Source of the DNA: an uncultured Verrucomicrobia subdivision 3 bacterium
GTDB taxonomy: Bacteria; Verrucomicrobiota; Verrucomicrobiia; Limisphaerales; UBA11358
Length of the DNA: 49,399 nt
NCBI GenBank assembly: GCA_903820285.1
Contig: CAIJGS010000106.1
Location: 1 to 49,399 of the forward strand
Reading direction: 5' to 3'
The notes beneath the pieces are model-generated. The model made no database searches and was not told the origin of the DNA. It saw nothing but the letters and a program-made list of their open reading frames with translations. The translations under genes and the position numbers were made by a program. Below are positions 8,469-17,774 of this stretch, one piece after another. Position 1 is the stretch's first letter, and every line of letters starts with the position of its first letter.

Positions 8469-8606
8469 TTACCGCAAAGAACGCATAGCACACAGAGATA
8501 GCAGGTGGCTTTCATCAACACACGAGCAGAAGTATGCTGCCCCTTAATCACCATTACATAATCAAAGGATATGTTTCTTTGGGCTCTTTGCGATCTTTGC
8601 GGTAAA
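8469..8606. repeat. Inverted-repeat element between convergent genes
   Basis: Two copies of the 13-mer TTTACCGCAAAGA face each other (8469-8481 and, inverted, 8594-8606), separated by 112 bases. Similarity continues inward with CGCA-AG-type units, about 25 of 31 positions in all. The element starts six bases after the cyclase stop and ends 13 bases before the stop of the convergent gene. It contains no ORF. The units resemble the short CGCAAAG repeat families scattered through some bacterial genomes; that comparison is from memory. Confidence 0.65.
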
Positions 8607-8619
8607 AAATAAGTTCGAC

Positions 8620-10200
8620 TCACATCGCCGGGTTGCGCGGAAATTTGGCAAACGGGAGGCGTGCGCCGCGGTATTGGGTCTGATCGGCGCGGATGGGGAC
8701 GGGGGCCAGAAACAGCGCTGCGCCGCTGGCGGAGATCAGATCGTCCTGATCAATGCCGTCGCCGCTCACGCCGATGGCTCCGATGAGGACGCCGTTCCGA
8801 TAGAGTGGAAACCCGCCGGGGAAAATGGTGATGCCATTGGGCAGGTTGGGGTCGGTATTGGTGCTGGTGGTGAAGACCGCGCCATTCACCGGATTGGTCG
8901 CGGTGATGGCCGTGGACGTGATGATGGAAAAACGTTCCTGCAAGCCGAAGAACAGGCCCGGCTGCGTGCCACCAATGCCCGGCGGGTACAGGCTTTGCGC
9001 CAGAAACCCGACCGTTCGCGCGGAATAGGCGCGGTTGGAGGCGGAAAAGAAAACTGCTGTGCGCGCCTTCTGCACGGCCACATCCCAGCTGAAGCGCGTG
9101 GTGTTGGAGGACGTGCAAAAGGTGCCGAGGACCACTGGCGGGATGCCGTTGGAATTCGGGTTGTTGACCACCGTGATGAACACCTGGGCTGTCTGGCCTC
9201 GTGGCAGGCGGATCCCGGCGCGCGTGGTGCGAGCCCGGTTGGCGGCGGTAGCGATGATGTTGGAAACTTCCAGCGCCGTCAGCCGGGCGGTGCCGCCCGG
9301 GAGAGCCACGGAGGATGGGTCGGCGACAATAGGCTGGCGCAGTTCGCCTGTTTCACCACCCATGGTCAGAACAGGATAGGGATATGGCGCGGGCGAAGCC
9401 ATGGGCACATAGGGGGAAACATTTTTTCCCGGCAAACTGCCAAAGGGAATCGCCGAACCCGGCGTGGTGGAACTCTCCACGTACTCCAGCCGAATGCCGC
9501 CCACGAAGACCTGCGAACCCAAAATGACATTTGATGGCTGAAAACCATACTGTCCCGACAGCGCGACATCTTCATTGGCATCAGCCCCGGCAATGACGCC
9601 AGGCGTCACATCCGTTGGTTGCAGCCCATCGCCGGCAACGCCAATACCACCAACAAGATGGCCATTTTTGTATAGTGGCACGCCGCCGGGAGTTCCGGCC
9701 AGTCCACCCGTAATCGGCAGCGGCGGACAGACCAGCGTCAGCCCCGGCGAACTGCCATAGCTGATAACACTGCCAGGGGCCTTGTATTTATTGATGTCTG
9801 AAAAGCCGAGTTGCGAAAAATTGACGCCCACCAGCGGGCCGGGCGGCTGGTTGTTCACGCCCGGCGGATAATTCTGCTGCACGATGAATCCGGCGGTGCG
9901 GGAGCTAAAGGCATTGTTGTCGCTGCTCAGGAACGCGGCCGTGCCCGCCTTGGCGATGGCATCGGCCAGCAGTGGGCTGGCGGCGGTGGTGTTCGTACTC
10001 AACGCCCAGACACCCAACACCCAGCCTTCACGGTCAGTAAGGGCGATGACCGCGTTGGTGGCGAGCGGTGAATTGGTCAGCACCCGGGCCCGGGACACGG
10101 ACTGGGCAATGACGTTCTGGACATCCGCCAGCGTCAATTGCCCCTGTGCGCCGGCTGCGGCCAGCAGGGCGGCGAGCAAAAGGCAACAGGTTCGTTTCAC
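8620..10200 (-). CDS. Exported protein with two HbpS/GlcG-like (heme-binding) domains
   Basis: The 526-residue product has a signal peptide ending near AGAQGQ (about residue 20) and two homologous domains, about 22-220 and 305-510. Each contains the pattern of the GlcG/HbpS family (formerly DUF336): an ALTD/FITVVN strand, an A-x-x-KA-x-TA helix (AIAKAGTAAFLSS, AVQKARTAVFFSA), an SARTVGF segment and the closing GGxPLYxNGxLIGxIGVSGDG motif. HbpS binds heme in Streptomyces, and GlcG members have unknown roles. The start codon is GTG at 10200. Its start is only 52 bases from the divergent barrel-cytochrome operon, which suggests a link to heme or redox biology. No metal or heme ligand can be assigned with confidence from sequence alone. 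Confidence 0.75.
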   Translation of the reverse strand: MKRTCCLLLAALLAAAGAQGQLTLADVQNVIAQSVSRARVLTNSPLATNAVIALTDREGWVLGVWALSTNTTAASPLLADAIAKAGTAAFLSSDNNAFSSRTAGFIVQQNYPPGVNNQPPGPLVGVNFSQLGFSDINKYKAPGSVISYGSSPGLTLVCPPLPITGGLAGTPGGVPLYKNGHLVGGIGVAGDGLQPTDVTPGVIAGADANEDVALSGQYGFQPSNVILGSQVFVGGIRLEYVESSTTPGSAIPFGSLPGKNVSPYVPMASPAPYPYPVLTMGGETGELRQPIVADPSSVALPGGTARLTALEVSNIIATAANRARTTRAGIRLPRGQTAQVFITVVNNPNSNGIPPVVLGTFCTSSNTTRFSWDVAVQKARTAVFFSASNRAYSARTVGFLAQSLYPPGIGGTQPGLFFGLQERFSIITSTAITATNPVNGAVFTTSTNTDPNLPNGITIFPGGFPLYRNGVLIGAIGVSGDGIDQDDLISASGAALFLAPVPIRADQTQYRGARLPFAKFPRNPAM

Positions 10201-10252
10201 ACCCGCCGAGGATAAGCGCTTGATTTATTAAAATAAACAACTTCTTATATCA

Positions 10253-12601
10253 GTGATGTCAGCCAGCCGGCACGAAACTCCATTTCCTGGCAAACCGTGG
10301 ATACCGGGTTGTCTCGCGATTTCGTGTCTGTGTTTGCATGTTTTTTCCGCCGATACGCCGCCGGCTGCACCGGCCAGCGGGCCCAAACCGCATCAAGCCG
10401 TCAGCACCAATACGCCGCCAGCTTCGCCGGCAATCTTCAATCCGGACCCAAACAAGCTGCATCTGCCAGCACCGCCACCCACGGATTTTCACTGGACCCA
10501 TCGCGTTACTGTCAGCACCAATACTCCGCCCGCGCCGCAATTCAATCCTGATCCCGGGGCCAGTTTGAAGGCGCCTACCAATCTGCCCGTTGGACTGTTT
10601 CATGAACCCGAGGCACCCACGGTCTTTACCCCGCCGGAAATTCCGCCGGATCAGTCCCTACCCCGCACCAATGTGCGTCTCAATGATCTGGTGCCACCGC
10701 CGGCACCGTTGCCGCGCAGCTACGGTTCCGATCCACTTACCAACGGTCTGGCCCTGCCGCGAGAGAACACGCGCCGGGAATTGCGGATTGACCAAGACTT
10801 TGGTGTGCCCCGGTACACCCTGAACCCGGCGGATTATCCGGCCAATACCAAGCCGCGTCCCGACCGCTGGCGCATCGGTTTCGTTCCATGGAAACGCTAC
10901 ACGAGTGGCGTGGTGGAGCAGCCTTACGAAACGCCGGATCCGATGCTCTGGCATCCCTACAAGCAAAGTCTGCTGAAGGGTGACCTGCCCATTATCGGCC
11001 AGGATATTTTTTTGGATCTCACAGCCTCGGCGGAAACTGTAACCGAATTTCGCCGCGTGCCCACCGCCAGCGGGGTGAGCAGCGCCGTGGGTGGGGCCTA
11101 TGAGTTTTACGGCGAGAGCGAACAGATTGGCATCCAGAATAACCTCGCGTTTGCTCTCAATCTGTTTCAGGGCGAAACGGTTTTTCGCCCGGTCACGTGG
11201 GATATCAAGCTGGAGCCGGTGTTCAATGTGAATTATGTGGCGGCCCAGGAAACGGGCGTGGTATCGCCCGATCCGCGCGGCAGCCTCACCGGCAATAACA
11301 ACACCCCACCGCCGGGCAACGGGTTCGTGCAAAACCCCGGCGACATCGGCTCGCTGCTCAACGGTCAGACCGGCCCCGCCGACAGCTACCGCGCCACCCA
11401 AAGTACCCAGCGCACGAAAACCTACTTTGCCCTGCAACAGGCTTTCGCGGAAATCCATCTCAAGGATTTGTCGGACAACTACGACTTCATGTCCCTGCGC
11501 GTCGGCAACCAGCCGTTCAATGCGGATTTTCGCGGTTTCCTGTTTAATGATGTCAATCTGGGCGCGCGCCTGTTCGGCAACTATGACAACAATCTGTATC
11601 AATATAATCTCGCCGTTTTCGACATGCGCGAGAAGGATACGGATTCGGAACTCAACACGTTGAACGCGCGCAATCAGCAGGTGCTGGTGGCCAATCTGTA
11701 CCGGCAGGATTTCATCTGGCCGGGCTACACGGCCGAGTGGAGCTTTCTCGGGAACTTTGACCACGGCGGCGTGCATTACGATGACAATGGCAACATCGTC
11801 CGCCCGGAACCGCTTGGCTCGGTGCAATCGCACGATGAGCGGGTCTATTACCTCGGCTGGGGCGGCGATGGTCACATCGGACGGTTCAACGTGTCGCACC
11901 AGTTTTATCAGGCATTCGGCCACGATGATTTCAACGGCCTGGCCGGGCGGCCCGTGAACATCAATGCCCGGATGGGTGCCCTGGAAATTTCCTACGACCA
12001 CGATTGGGCGCGTTACAAGGCGTCGTTCTTTTATGCCTCCGGTGATGGCAATGCCACCGACGGCACGGCCACCGGCTTTGACACCATCGTGGACAACCCC
12101 AATTTTACCGGCGGCCCGTTCAGCTATTGGACGCGGCAGGGATTCAATCTGGGTGGCACGCTGGTGAATTTGAAAACTCCCAGCAGCCTGGTGCCGGACC
12201 TGCGCACCAGTAAAAGCGAAGGCCAGGCGAATTTTGTGAACCCGGGCGTTTTCATTTACGGCGTCGGCGCGGAATTCGATGTCACCCCCAAGTTGCGGAC
12301 ATTCGTAAATGCAAATTACATCCGGCTCGCGGAAACCGATCCCATCCAGACCGCCCTGCTCACCGCGAATATCCATCCGGAAATCGGCTGGGATTTGAGC
12401 CTGGGCTTCCAATACCGTCCGCTGCTCACGGATAACATCATCATTTCCGCCGGTTTTGGCACCTTGATTCCCGGGCAGGGATATCATGATATTTACAACA
12501 ACAGCACCGACCCGGTGCCGGGTTTTGACCGCACCTCCCGCACCGGCGCGGTGGATAGCTTTCTCTACAGCGGACTGATCGCCGTCACGTTTACTTACTA
12601 G
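10253..12601 (+). CDS. Large outer-membrane beta-barrel protein (putative porin of an electron conduit)
   Basis: I cannot assign a family. The 782-residue protein (GTG at 10253, or ATG at 10256) has a hydrophobic export signal at about 13-32, then about 150 residues rich in proline with repeated VSTNTPPA units. From about residue 210 to the end there are many amphipathic beta strands (for example FMSLRVGNQPFNADFRGFLF and FGNYDNNLYQYNLAVFDM), ending in GLIAVTFTY. The aromatic terminus and strand pattern support an outer-membrane barrel of perhaps 20 or more strands. Two bases separate its stop from the ATG of the decaheme cytochrome, so the two are almost certainly co-translated. In known porin-cytochrome complexes (Mtr, Omb/Oma/Omc) a large barrel sheathes a multiheme cytochrome. 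The same role here is inferred from context; a substrate-specific porin is the main alternative. Confidence 0.65.
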   Translation: MMSASRHETPFPGKPWIPGCLAISCLCLHVFSADTPPAAPASGPKPHQAVSTNTPPASPAIFNPDPNKLHLPAPPPTDFHWTHRVTVSTNTPPAPQFNPDPGASLKAPTNLPVGLFHEPEAPTVFTPPEIPPDQSLPRTNVRLNDLVPPPAPLPRSYGSDPLTNGLALPRENTRRELRIDQDFGVPRYTLNPADYPANTKPRPDRWRIGFVPWKRYTSGVVEQPYETPDPMLWHPYKQSLLKGDLPIIGQDIFLDLTASAETVTEFRRVPTASGVSSAVGGAYEFYGESEQIGIQNNLAFALNLFQGETVFRPVTWDIKLEPVFNVNYVAAQETGVVSPDPRGSLTGNNNTPPPGNGFVQNPGDIGSLLNGQTGPADSYRATQSTQRTKTYFALQQAFAEIHLKDLSDNYDFMSLRVGNQPFNADFRGFLFNDVNLGARLFGNYDNNLYQYNLAVFDMREKDTDSELNTLNARNQQVLVANLYRQDFIWPGYTAEWSFLGNFDHGGVHYDDNGNIVRPEPLGSVQSHDERVYYLGWGGDGHIGRFNVSHQFYQAFGHDDFNGLAGRPVNINARMGALEISYDHDWARYKASFFYASGDGNATDGTATGFDTIVDNPNFTGGPFSYWTRQGFNLGGTLVNLKTPSSLVPDLRTSKSEGQANFVNPGVFIYGVGAEFDVTPKLRTFVNANYIRLAETDPIQTALLTANIHPEIGWDLSLGFQYRPLLTDNIIISAGFGTLIPGQGYHDIYNNSTDPVPGFDRTSRTGAVDSFLYSGLIAVTFTY

Positions 12602-12603
12602 CC

Positions 12604-15600
12604 ATGAACACCAACCCTGAAAATTCATTGTCGGACCCGCCGGAGAAAACTCCGCCGGCCGGCAGCAGCGCCACCGGGCGTCGCCCCAAGTTTTTTCATG
12701 CCGCGATCCTGCTGCTCCCTCTGCTGGTGGCCGGCATAGGTTTTGTGCGTTCGCTCAATGCGATTGAGATTTCACCGGTGCCCGCCGGCGAACTGGGTTC
12801 CGGGCCCGAAATTTCCGTGCCGAAATTTCCACCGGCGGCTTCGGCCCACGCCCTGCCCAAGCCCAATGTCATTGACCAGGCGCAGACCGAGGCGGACCGC
12901 AAATCCCGGGGCTGTCTCCAATGCCATGCCGGCAGCGAGTCCATGCACGTCTCCCCGAACGTGGTGCTCGGCTGCACCGATTGCCATGGCGGCAATCCCA
13001 CCCCCGGCCTCACCCAGCGGCAGGCCCACGTGGCGCCGCGCAATCCCGTGTTCTGGGAAAGCTCGGCGAATCCCAATGACTCCACCGTCCTGCTCAACCA
13101 CGAATCCGCCGAGTTCATCCAGTTTGTGAATCCCGGCGACCTGCGCGTGGCCGAAAAAACCTGCGGCCCCTGTCATGCGGAAATCGTCAAGAACGTCGGT
13201 CACAGCATGATGCGCCACGGCGGCATGCTCTGGGGAGCGGCGCTCTATAATAATGGCGCGTATCCCGCCAAAAATTACCGCTTCGGTCAGGCTTACGGCC
13301 TGGATGGCGTGCCGCTCCGTCTGGACAGCCCTGTCCCCGTCACGCCGGCGATGACCGAGAAATATGGCATTCTGCCGTTTATTGACCCATTGCCGCGTTT
13401 TGAAATCAGCCAGCCGAGTAACATCCTCCGAATTTTCGAGCGGGGTGGCGAAGCCCAGTCCTCGCTCGGCAGCCCCAATCCCTTTGAGGAACCCGGCAAG
13501 CCCGCCCGCCGTCTGAGCGAACGCGGGCTGGGCACGCTGAACCGCATTGACCCGGTCTTTCTCAATCTGCAAAAGACGCGCCTGCACGACCCGCTGCTGG
13601 ATTTCATGGGCTCCAACAACCATCCAGGTGATTACCGGAGCAGCGGTTGCACCGCCTGCCACGTCGTGTACGCCAACGACCGGTCACCAACCCATTCCGG
13701 CTGGTATTCCAAGTATGGCAACCAAGGTTTGAGCTTCACTGCGGACAAGGCCATTCGTAAAGATGAGCGTGGCCACCCCATCAAACATCAGTTCACGCGT
13801 GCCATCCCCACCAGCCAGTGCATGAACTGCCACATGCATCAGGGCAACCTGTTTGTGAATCCCTACCTCGGTTTCACGTGGTGGGACGAGGAAACCGATG
13901 GTGAATTCATGTACCCGGCGAAGCAGAAAAATCCGACGCCGGAAGAACTCGTCAACGCCGTGCGCGACAATCCCGAAGCCGCTGCCGCCCGTGGATTGTG
14001 GGGCAACCTGGACTTCCTCGAAAAAGTTGCCGAGCTGAATCCCAAACTGAAACAGACGCAGTTCGCCGATTACCACGGCCACGGCTGGATTTTCCGGGCC
14101 GTCTTCAAACACGACCGCGAAGGCAACCTGCGCGACCGCGCTGACAAAATCATTCCCCAGGATGACCCCATGAAATTTGCCAAGGCGGTCCACCTTCAGG
14201 ACGAGCATCTGGCGCATGGCATGCAATGTGCCGACTGCCATTTCGACAAGGATGTCCACGGCAACGGCCTGCTCTACGGCGAGCCGCGCGCCGCCACCAC
14301 CATCGAGTGCATTGATTGCCACGGCACCATCCAAAATCGCCCGAATCTGCTGACCAGCGGCAACGGCGGCAAAATTGATTTGCGCGCGGATAACACCGCC
14401 TGGGGCCCGCGCTTTTTCTGGCAGGGCAAAAAACTGTTCCAGCGTTCCACCATGGCCCCCGATCTGGTCTGGGAAGTGCCGCAGACCGTGGATACGATTG
14501 ACCCGACTTCATCGCACTACAACGCCAAATCCGCCTACGCCAAAACCATCCTGCGCGACGGCAAAAGCTGGGGCGCCGTGCCCAAGGACAACTGCCCCCG
14601 CAATCTGGCGCATGACAATTCCAATGTCTCTTGCCAGATCTGCCATTCGTCCTGGGCCACATCCTGCTTCGGCTGCCATCTGCCCATGCGCGCCAACCAG
14701 CGCGTGCCAGCGAACAAGTTTGAGGGCACCACCACCCGCAATTTCACCGGCTACAATCCGCAGGTGGTGCGCGATGACGTGTTCCAATTGGGCGTGGATG
14801 CCACGTACAAAAACAATCGCCTCGCCGTTTTGCGCTCCTCCTCCGCCGTCATCGTAAGTTCGCAAAATGCCAATCGCGAATGGGTCTATTCACAGCAGCA
14901 AACCATCAGCGCGGAGGGTTACAGCGGCCAGGCCTACAACCCGCATCTGCCCCACACCACCAGCGGCGTGGGCACCACCAAGGAATGTGAGGACTGCCAT
15001 GTCTCCAAGTCCAATGACAACAACGCCTGGCTCGCCTCGCTGCTCGGCTTCGGCACCGGCACGGTGAATTTCTTCGGCCGCTACGCCTACGTGGGCGAAG
15101 GCAAAGGCGGCCTCGATGCCGTCGTCTGGACTGAACAGGATGAACCCCAGGCCGCCATTGGCAGCCATCTGCAAAAGCTCGCTTACCCGGATAATTACCA
15201 GAAACATGTCACTGAAAATCACGCCAGGCTGAAGGAATCCTGCCACAAGGAGGGTTCCGAGATTCTCGACCTCCAACTGCGCGGCGAATATCTCTACACC
15301 GCCAATGGTCCCGCTGGCTTTGAAGTGTTCGATGTCGCCAACATTGACCAGAAGGGCTTTTCCGAACGCATCAGCACCGCCCCGGTTTCGCCGTTGGGCC
15401 AGCGCACCTATGTCCGCACCAAGTACGCCACGAGCGTAACGCTGCCCAGCACGCTCGGCGTGGATCCGTTGCGCTCCCGCCGGCCCGAGAATGAGGAGCA
15501 GGCGGTCAGTCCCATCTACGCGTGGGTGTTCATCACCGACCGCGAGGAAGGCCTCGTCATGTCCACCGTCGGCACCTTGCTGGATGGCAATCCGGACAAC

Positions 15601-16515
15601 AACTTCTTCGACCGCGAAAAAATCATCCGCTTCAATCCGGGCGGCAAACTCACCGGAGCCATGCATTCCTTCATGGCGGGCACAAACCTGTACGTCGTCG
15701 GCCGCAATGGCCTGTTCGTGGTCGGTCTGCGCAATGATGCGTTGGCAGCCCCGGTGCTGGCCGGTGAATTGACCGCCGGCCTGAATAACCCCCGCGCCGT
15801 CGGGGTACAGTTCCGCTACGCCTTCGTGACGGATGCCGAGGGTTTCAAGGTGCTGGATGTCACGGAACCCACCAAACCCCGGCTGGTTCCCGGGGCCGTC
15901 ATTCCGCTGCGCCATGCCCAGCGCTTCTACCTCGCCCGCACCCGCGTCTATGTCGCTGATGGCACGGATGGACTCGCGTTGATTGATATCACCAACCCCG
16001 AAAAGCCGCGTCTCGAACAGCTCTATAATGCAGACGGCCAATTGAACGATACCCGCGCCGTGCAGATTGGCTCCATCAGCGCCTCGGAATTCGCGCTCGT
16101 CGCCGATGGCAAAAACGGCTTGCGCGTGCTGCAACTTATCTCCCCGGAAAACGTCCCGGGGCACATGGGCTTCAGCCCCACGCCCAATCCCAAACTCATC
16201 GCCACTTACCCAACCCCAACGCCTGCGCTGGCCGTCTCGCGCGGGTTGGACCGCGACCGCGTGGTGGATGAAAGTGGCAACCAGACGGTAGTCTTCGGCC
16301 GGCGCGGCTCGCGTCCGTTCCATCTCGATGAAATGCAGAAATTCTACGAGCGGGACGGCGGGCTTTATACCGTTGAGAATGTCACCGTCCAGTCCGGCCG
16401 GCTGGTGACCAAATCCGGAGCGCCACTGGAACCAACGGCCGAATTCTCGCCGGTGGATGCGGCACCCACCGCTCCCGTCAACGACAACGAACGCCTGATG
16501 CGTCGCGGCCAATGA
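12604..16515 (+). CDS. Ten-heme cytochrome c fused to a C-terminal LVIVD-type beta-propeller
   Basis: The 1303-residue protein begins with a cytoplasmic tail of about 30 residues and one hydrophobic segment (about 32-50), either a membrane anchor or an uncleaved signal. There are ten CxxCH heme-binding motifs, at about residues 103, 124, 187, 349, 406, 542, 569, 677, 689 and 795. An eleventh site looks degenerate (K877-ESCH). From about 885 to 1210 come repeats of the LVIVD type, such as YLYTANGPAGFEVFDV, YAFVTDAEGFKVLDVTEP and VYVADGTDGLALIDITNP. The length and the heme/propeller fusion are unusual. It should carry electrons across or along the envelope. The gene overlaps the next by four bases and follows the barrel gene by two. 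The ten motifs are seen directly; partner and electron acceptor are inferred. Confidence 0.85.
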   Translation: MNTNPENSLSDPPEKTPPAGSSATGRRPKFFHAAILLLPLLVAGIGFVRSLNAIEISPVPAGELGSGPEISVPKFPPAASAHALPKPNVIDQAQTEADRKSRGCLQCHAGSESMHVSPNVVLGCTDCHGGNPTPGLTQRQAHVAPRNPVFWESSANPNDSTVLLNHESAEFIQFVNPGDLRVAEKTCGPCHAEIVKNVGHSMMRHGGMLWGAALYNNGAYPAKNYRFGQAYGLDGVPLRLDSPVPVTPAMTEKYGILPFIDPLPRFEISQPSNILRIFERGGEAQSSLGSPNPFEEPGKPARRLSERGLGTLNRIDPVFLNLQKTRLHDPLLDFMGSNNHPGDYRSSGCTACHVVYANDRSPTHSGWYSKYGNQGLSFTADKAIRKDERGHPIKHQFTRAIPTSQCMNCHMHQGNLFVNPYLGFTWWDEETDGEFMYPAKQKNPTPEELVNAVRDNPEAAAARGLWGNLDFLEKVAELNPKLKQTQFADYHGHGWIFRAVFKHDREGNLRDRADKIIPQDDPMKFAKAVHLQDEHLAHGMQCADCHFDKDVHGNGLLYGEPRAATTIECIDCHGTIQNRPNLLTSGNGGKIDLRADNTAWGPRFFWQGKKLFQRSTMAPDLVWEVPQTVDTIDPTSSHYNAKSAYAKTILRDGKSWGAVPKDNCPRNLAHDNSNVSCQICHSSWATSCFGCHLPMRANQRVPANKFEGTTTRNFTGYNPQVVRDDVFQLGVDATYKNNRLAVLRSSSAVIVSSQNANREWVYSQQQTISAEGYSGQAYNPHLPHTTSGVGTTKECEDCHVSKSNDNNAWLASLLGFGTGTVNFFGRYAYVGEGKGGLDAVVWTEQDEPQAAIGSHLQKLAYPDNYQKHVTENHARLKESCHKEGSEILDLQLRGEYLYTANGPAGFEVFDVANIDQKGFSERISTAPVSPLGQRTYVRTKYATSVTLPSTLGVDPLRSRRPENEEQAVSPIYAWVFITDREEGLVMSTVGTLLDGNPDNNFFDREKIIRFNPGGKLTGAMHSFMAGTNLYVVGRNGLFVVGLRNDALAAPVLAGELTAGLNNPRAVGVQFRYAFVTDAEGFKVLDVTEPTKPRLVPGAVIPLRHAQRFYLARTRVYVADGTDGLALIDITNPEKPRLEQLYNADGQLNDTRAVQIGSISASEFALVADGKNGLRVLQLISPENVPGHMGFSPTPNPKLIATYPTPTPALAVSRGLDRDRVVDESGNQTVVFGRRGSRPFHLDEMQKFYERDGGLYTVENVTVQSGRLVTKSGAPLEPTAEFSPVDAAPTAPVNDNERLMRRGQ

Positions 16516-17774
16516 AAACCCGGTTCACCATTCTGTTGCTGTGCGCCTTCACCCTCGCGGTGAGGGCGCAGGACGCCGTCACCACGATGGCCGGAATGGC
16601 CCAAGTGAGCGGCGCCACCAATGGCACCGGTACCAACGCGCTGTTTGGTGATCCGGCGGGCATTGTCGCGGATTCAACCGGCAATCTGTTCGTGGCCGAT
16701 TCCCTGAATGACGTCATCCGCAAAATCACCACCAACGGCGTGGTCACCACCTTTGCGGGCCTGGCTGGAATTACCGGCACGGCGGATGGCACTGGCAGCG
16801 GTGCCCGGTTTAATGCCCCGAGCGGTATGGCTTTCGACCGAAACGGCAACCTGTACGTCAGCGACACCGGCAATAATACCATCCGCAAAATCACCCCGGC
16901 AGGCGTGGTCTCCACCTTCGCTGGCGTAGCCGGAAATGGTGGTTACGCCGATGGCACCGCCGGCAGCGCGCTATTCAATTCCCCACTGGGACTGGCGATT
17001 ACGACGAATGGAACGGTTTATGTGGCGGACAGCGGTAATCATTGTCTGCGGATGGTTTTCGGTGGCAACGTCACCACTTTCGCCGGCAGCCCACAAGTCT
17101 GGGGCAGCGCCAATGGCGCCGGCACCAATGCCCAGTTCAATGGTCCCGTCAGCGTGGCCTTCGATGCCAGAGGAAATCTCTTCGTCAGCGATGCCAACAA
17201 CGACACCATTCGCAAGGTCACCACCAACGCCATCGTCACCACGTTTGCCGGGGCGCCAGGCCAGGATGGTTCCGCCGATGGTCCCGTGGCGGCCGCCCGC
17301 TTTCGCAGCCCGGCCGGTTTGGCCTTTGATCTCCAGGGAAATCTGTTTATCGCGGATTCCTTCAACCAAACACTCCGCGAAATTTCCACCAATGGCAGTG
17401 TGACTACCGTTAGCGGCACCGCTGGCATTTCCGGCCCAACTGACGGCATCAATGGCGCGGGGAAATTTTTCAATCCTTACGGTCTGGTTATGGCCGCCGA
17501 TGGCTCCCTGCTGGTGGCGGATACTTATAATGAAACCATCCGCCAGGTGCTGGTGCCCTTCAAACTGTCACTGTCAACCGGCGGGACCGCGCATACCACC
17601 ACCATTTCCTGGGCCACCGTCATCGGCCAGACCTACCAGGTCCAATCCAGCAGCAACCTGACCGCCGGCTGGGCCAACCTTGGCGCCGCCATGGTGGCCA
17701 CCAATTTAACCCTGAGCATCACGGACAGCTCTGCCGGGGCTTCGCGCCTGTACCGGGTCTTGCGCGTGGACTGA
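16512..17774 (+). CDS. Secreted six-repeat NHL beta-propeller protein
   Basis: The 420-residue product has a cleavable signal (about 1-19, AVRAQ). Six tandem NHL repeats of about 55 residues follow (about 22-350), each with the pattern V-x-T-x-AG...F-x-x-P-x-G-x-A...GN-L-x-V-AD-x-x-N-x-x-IRK, enough for one closed six-bladed propeller. The last 70 residues form a small beta domain (WATVIGQTYQVQSSSNLT ... SRLYRVLRVD) of a kind I associate with exported verrucomicrobial proteins. The ATG overlaps the stop of the decaheme gene (ATGA), implying translational coupling. NHL propellers usually bind proteins or ligands, so this may be a surface or periplasmic partner of the cytochrome. No catalytic residues are evident. 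Confidence 0.85.
   Translation: MKTRFTILLLCAFTLAVRAQDAVTTMAGMAQVSGATNGTGTNALFGDPAGIVADSTGNLFVADSLNDVIRKITTNGVVTTFAGLAGITGTADGTGSGARFNAPSGMAFDRNGNLYVSDTGNNTIRKITPAGVVSTFAGVAGNGGYADGTAGSALFNSPLGLAITTNGTVYVADSGNHCLRMVFGGNVTTFAGSPQVWGSANGAGTNAQFNGPVSVAFDARGNLFVSDANNDTIRKVTTNAIVTTFAGAPGQDGSADGPVAAARFRSPAGLAFDLQGNLFIADSFNQTLREISTNGSVTTVSGTAGISGPTDGINGAGKFFNPYGLVMAADGSLLVADTYNETIRQVLVPFKLSLSTGGTAHTTTISWATVIGQTYQVQSSSNLTAGWANLGAAMVATNLTLSITDSSAGASRLYRVLRVD

Noticed and set aside
10658-12628. Open frame of 656 codons on the minus strand
   Set aside because: It is antisense to the barrel gene, which has a signal peptide, beta-strand pattern and aromatic C-terminus. The antisense product has no recognisable features.
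14890-16512. Open frame of 540 codons on the minus strand
   Set aside because: It is antisense to the propeller part of the decaheme gene. No start context or domain supports it.
16575-17545. Direct DNA repeats of about 165 bases
   Set aside because: They are the coding repeats of the NHL propeller, not a CRISPR array or satellite.
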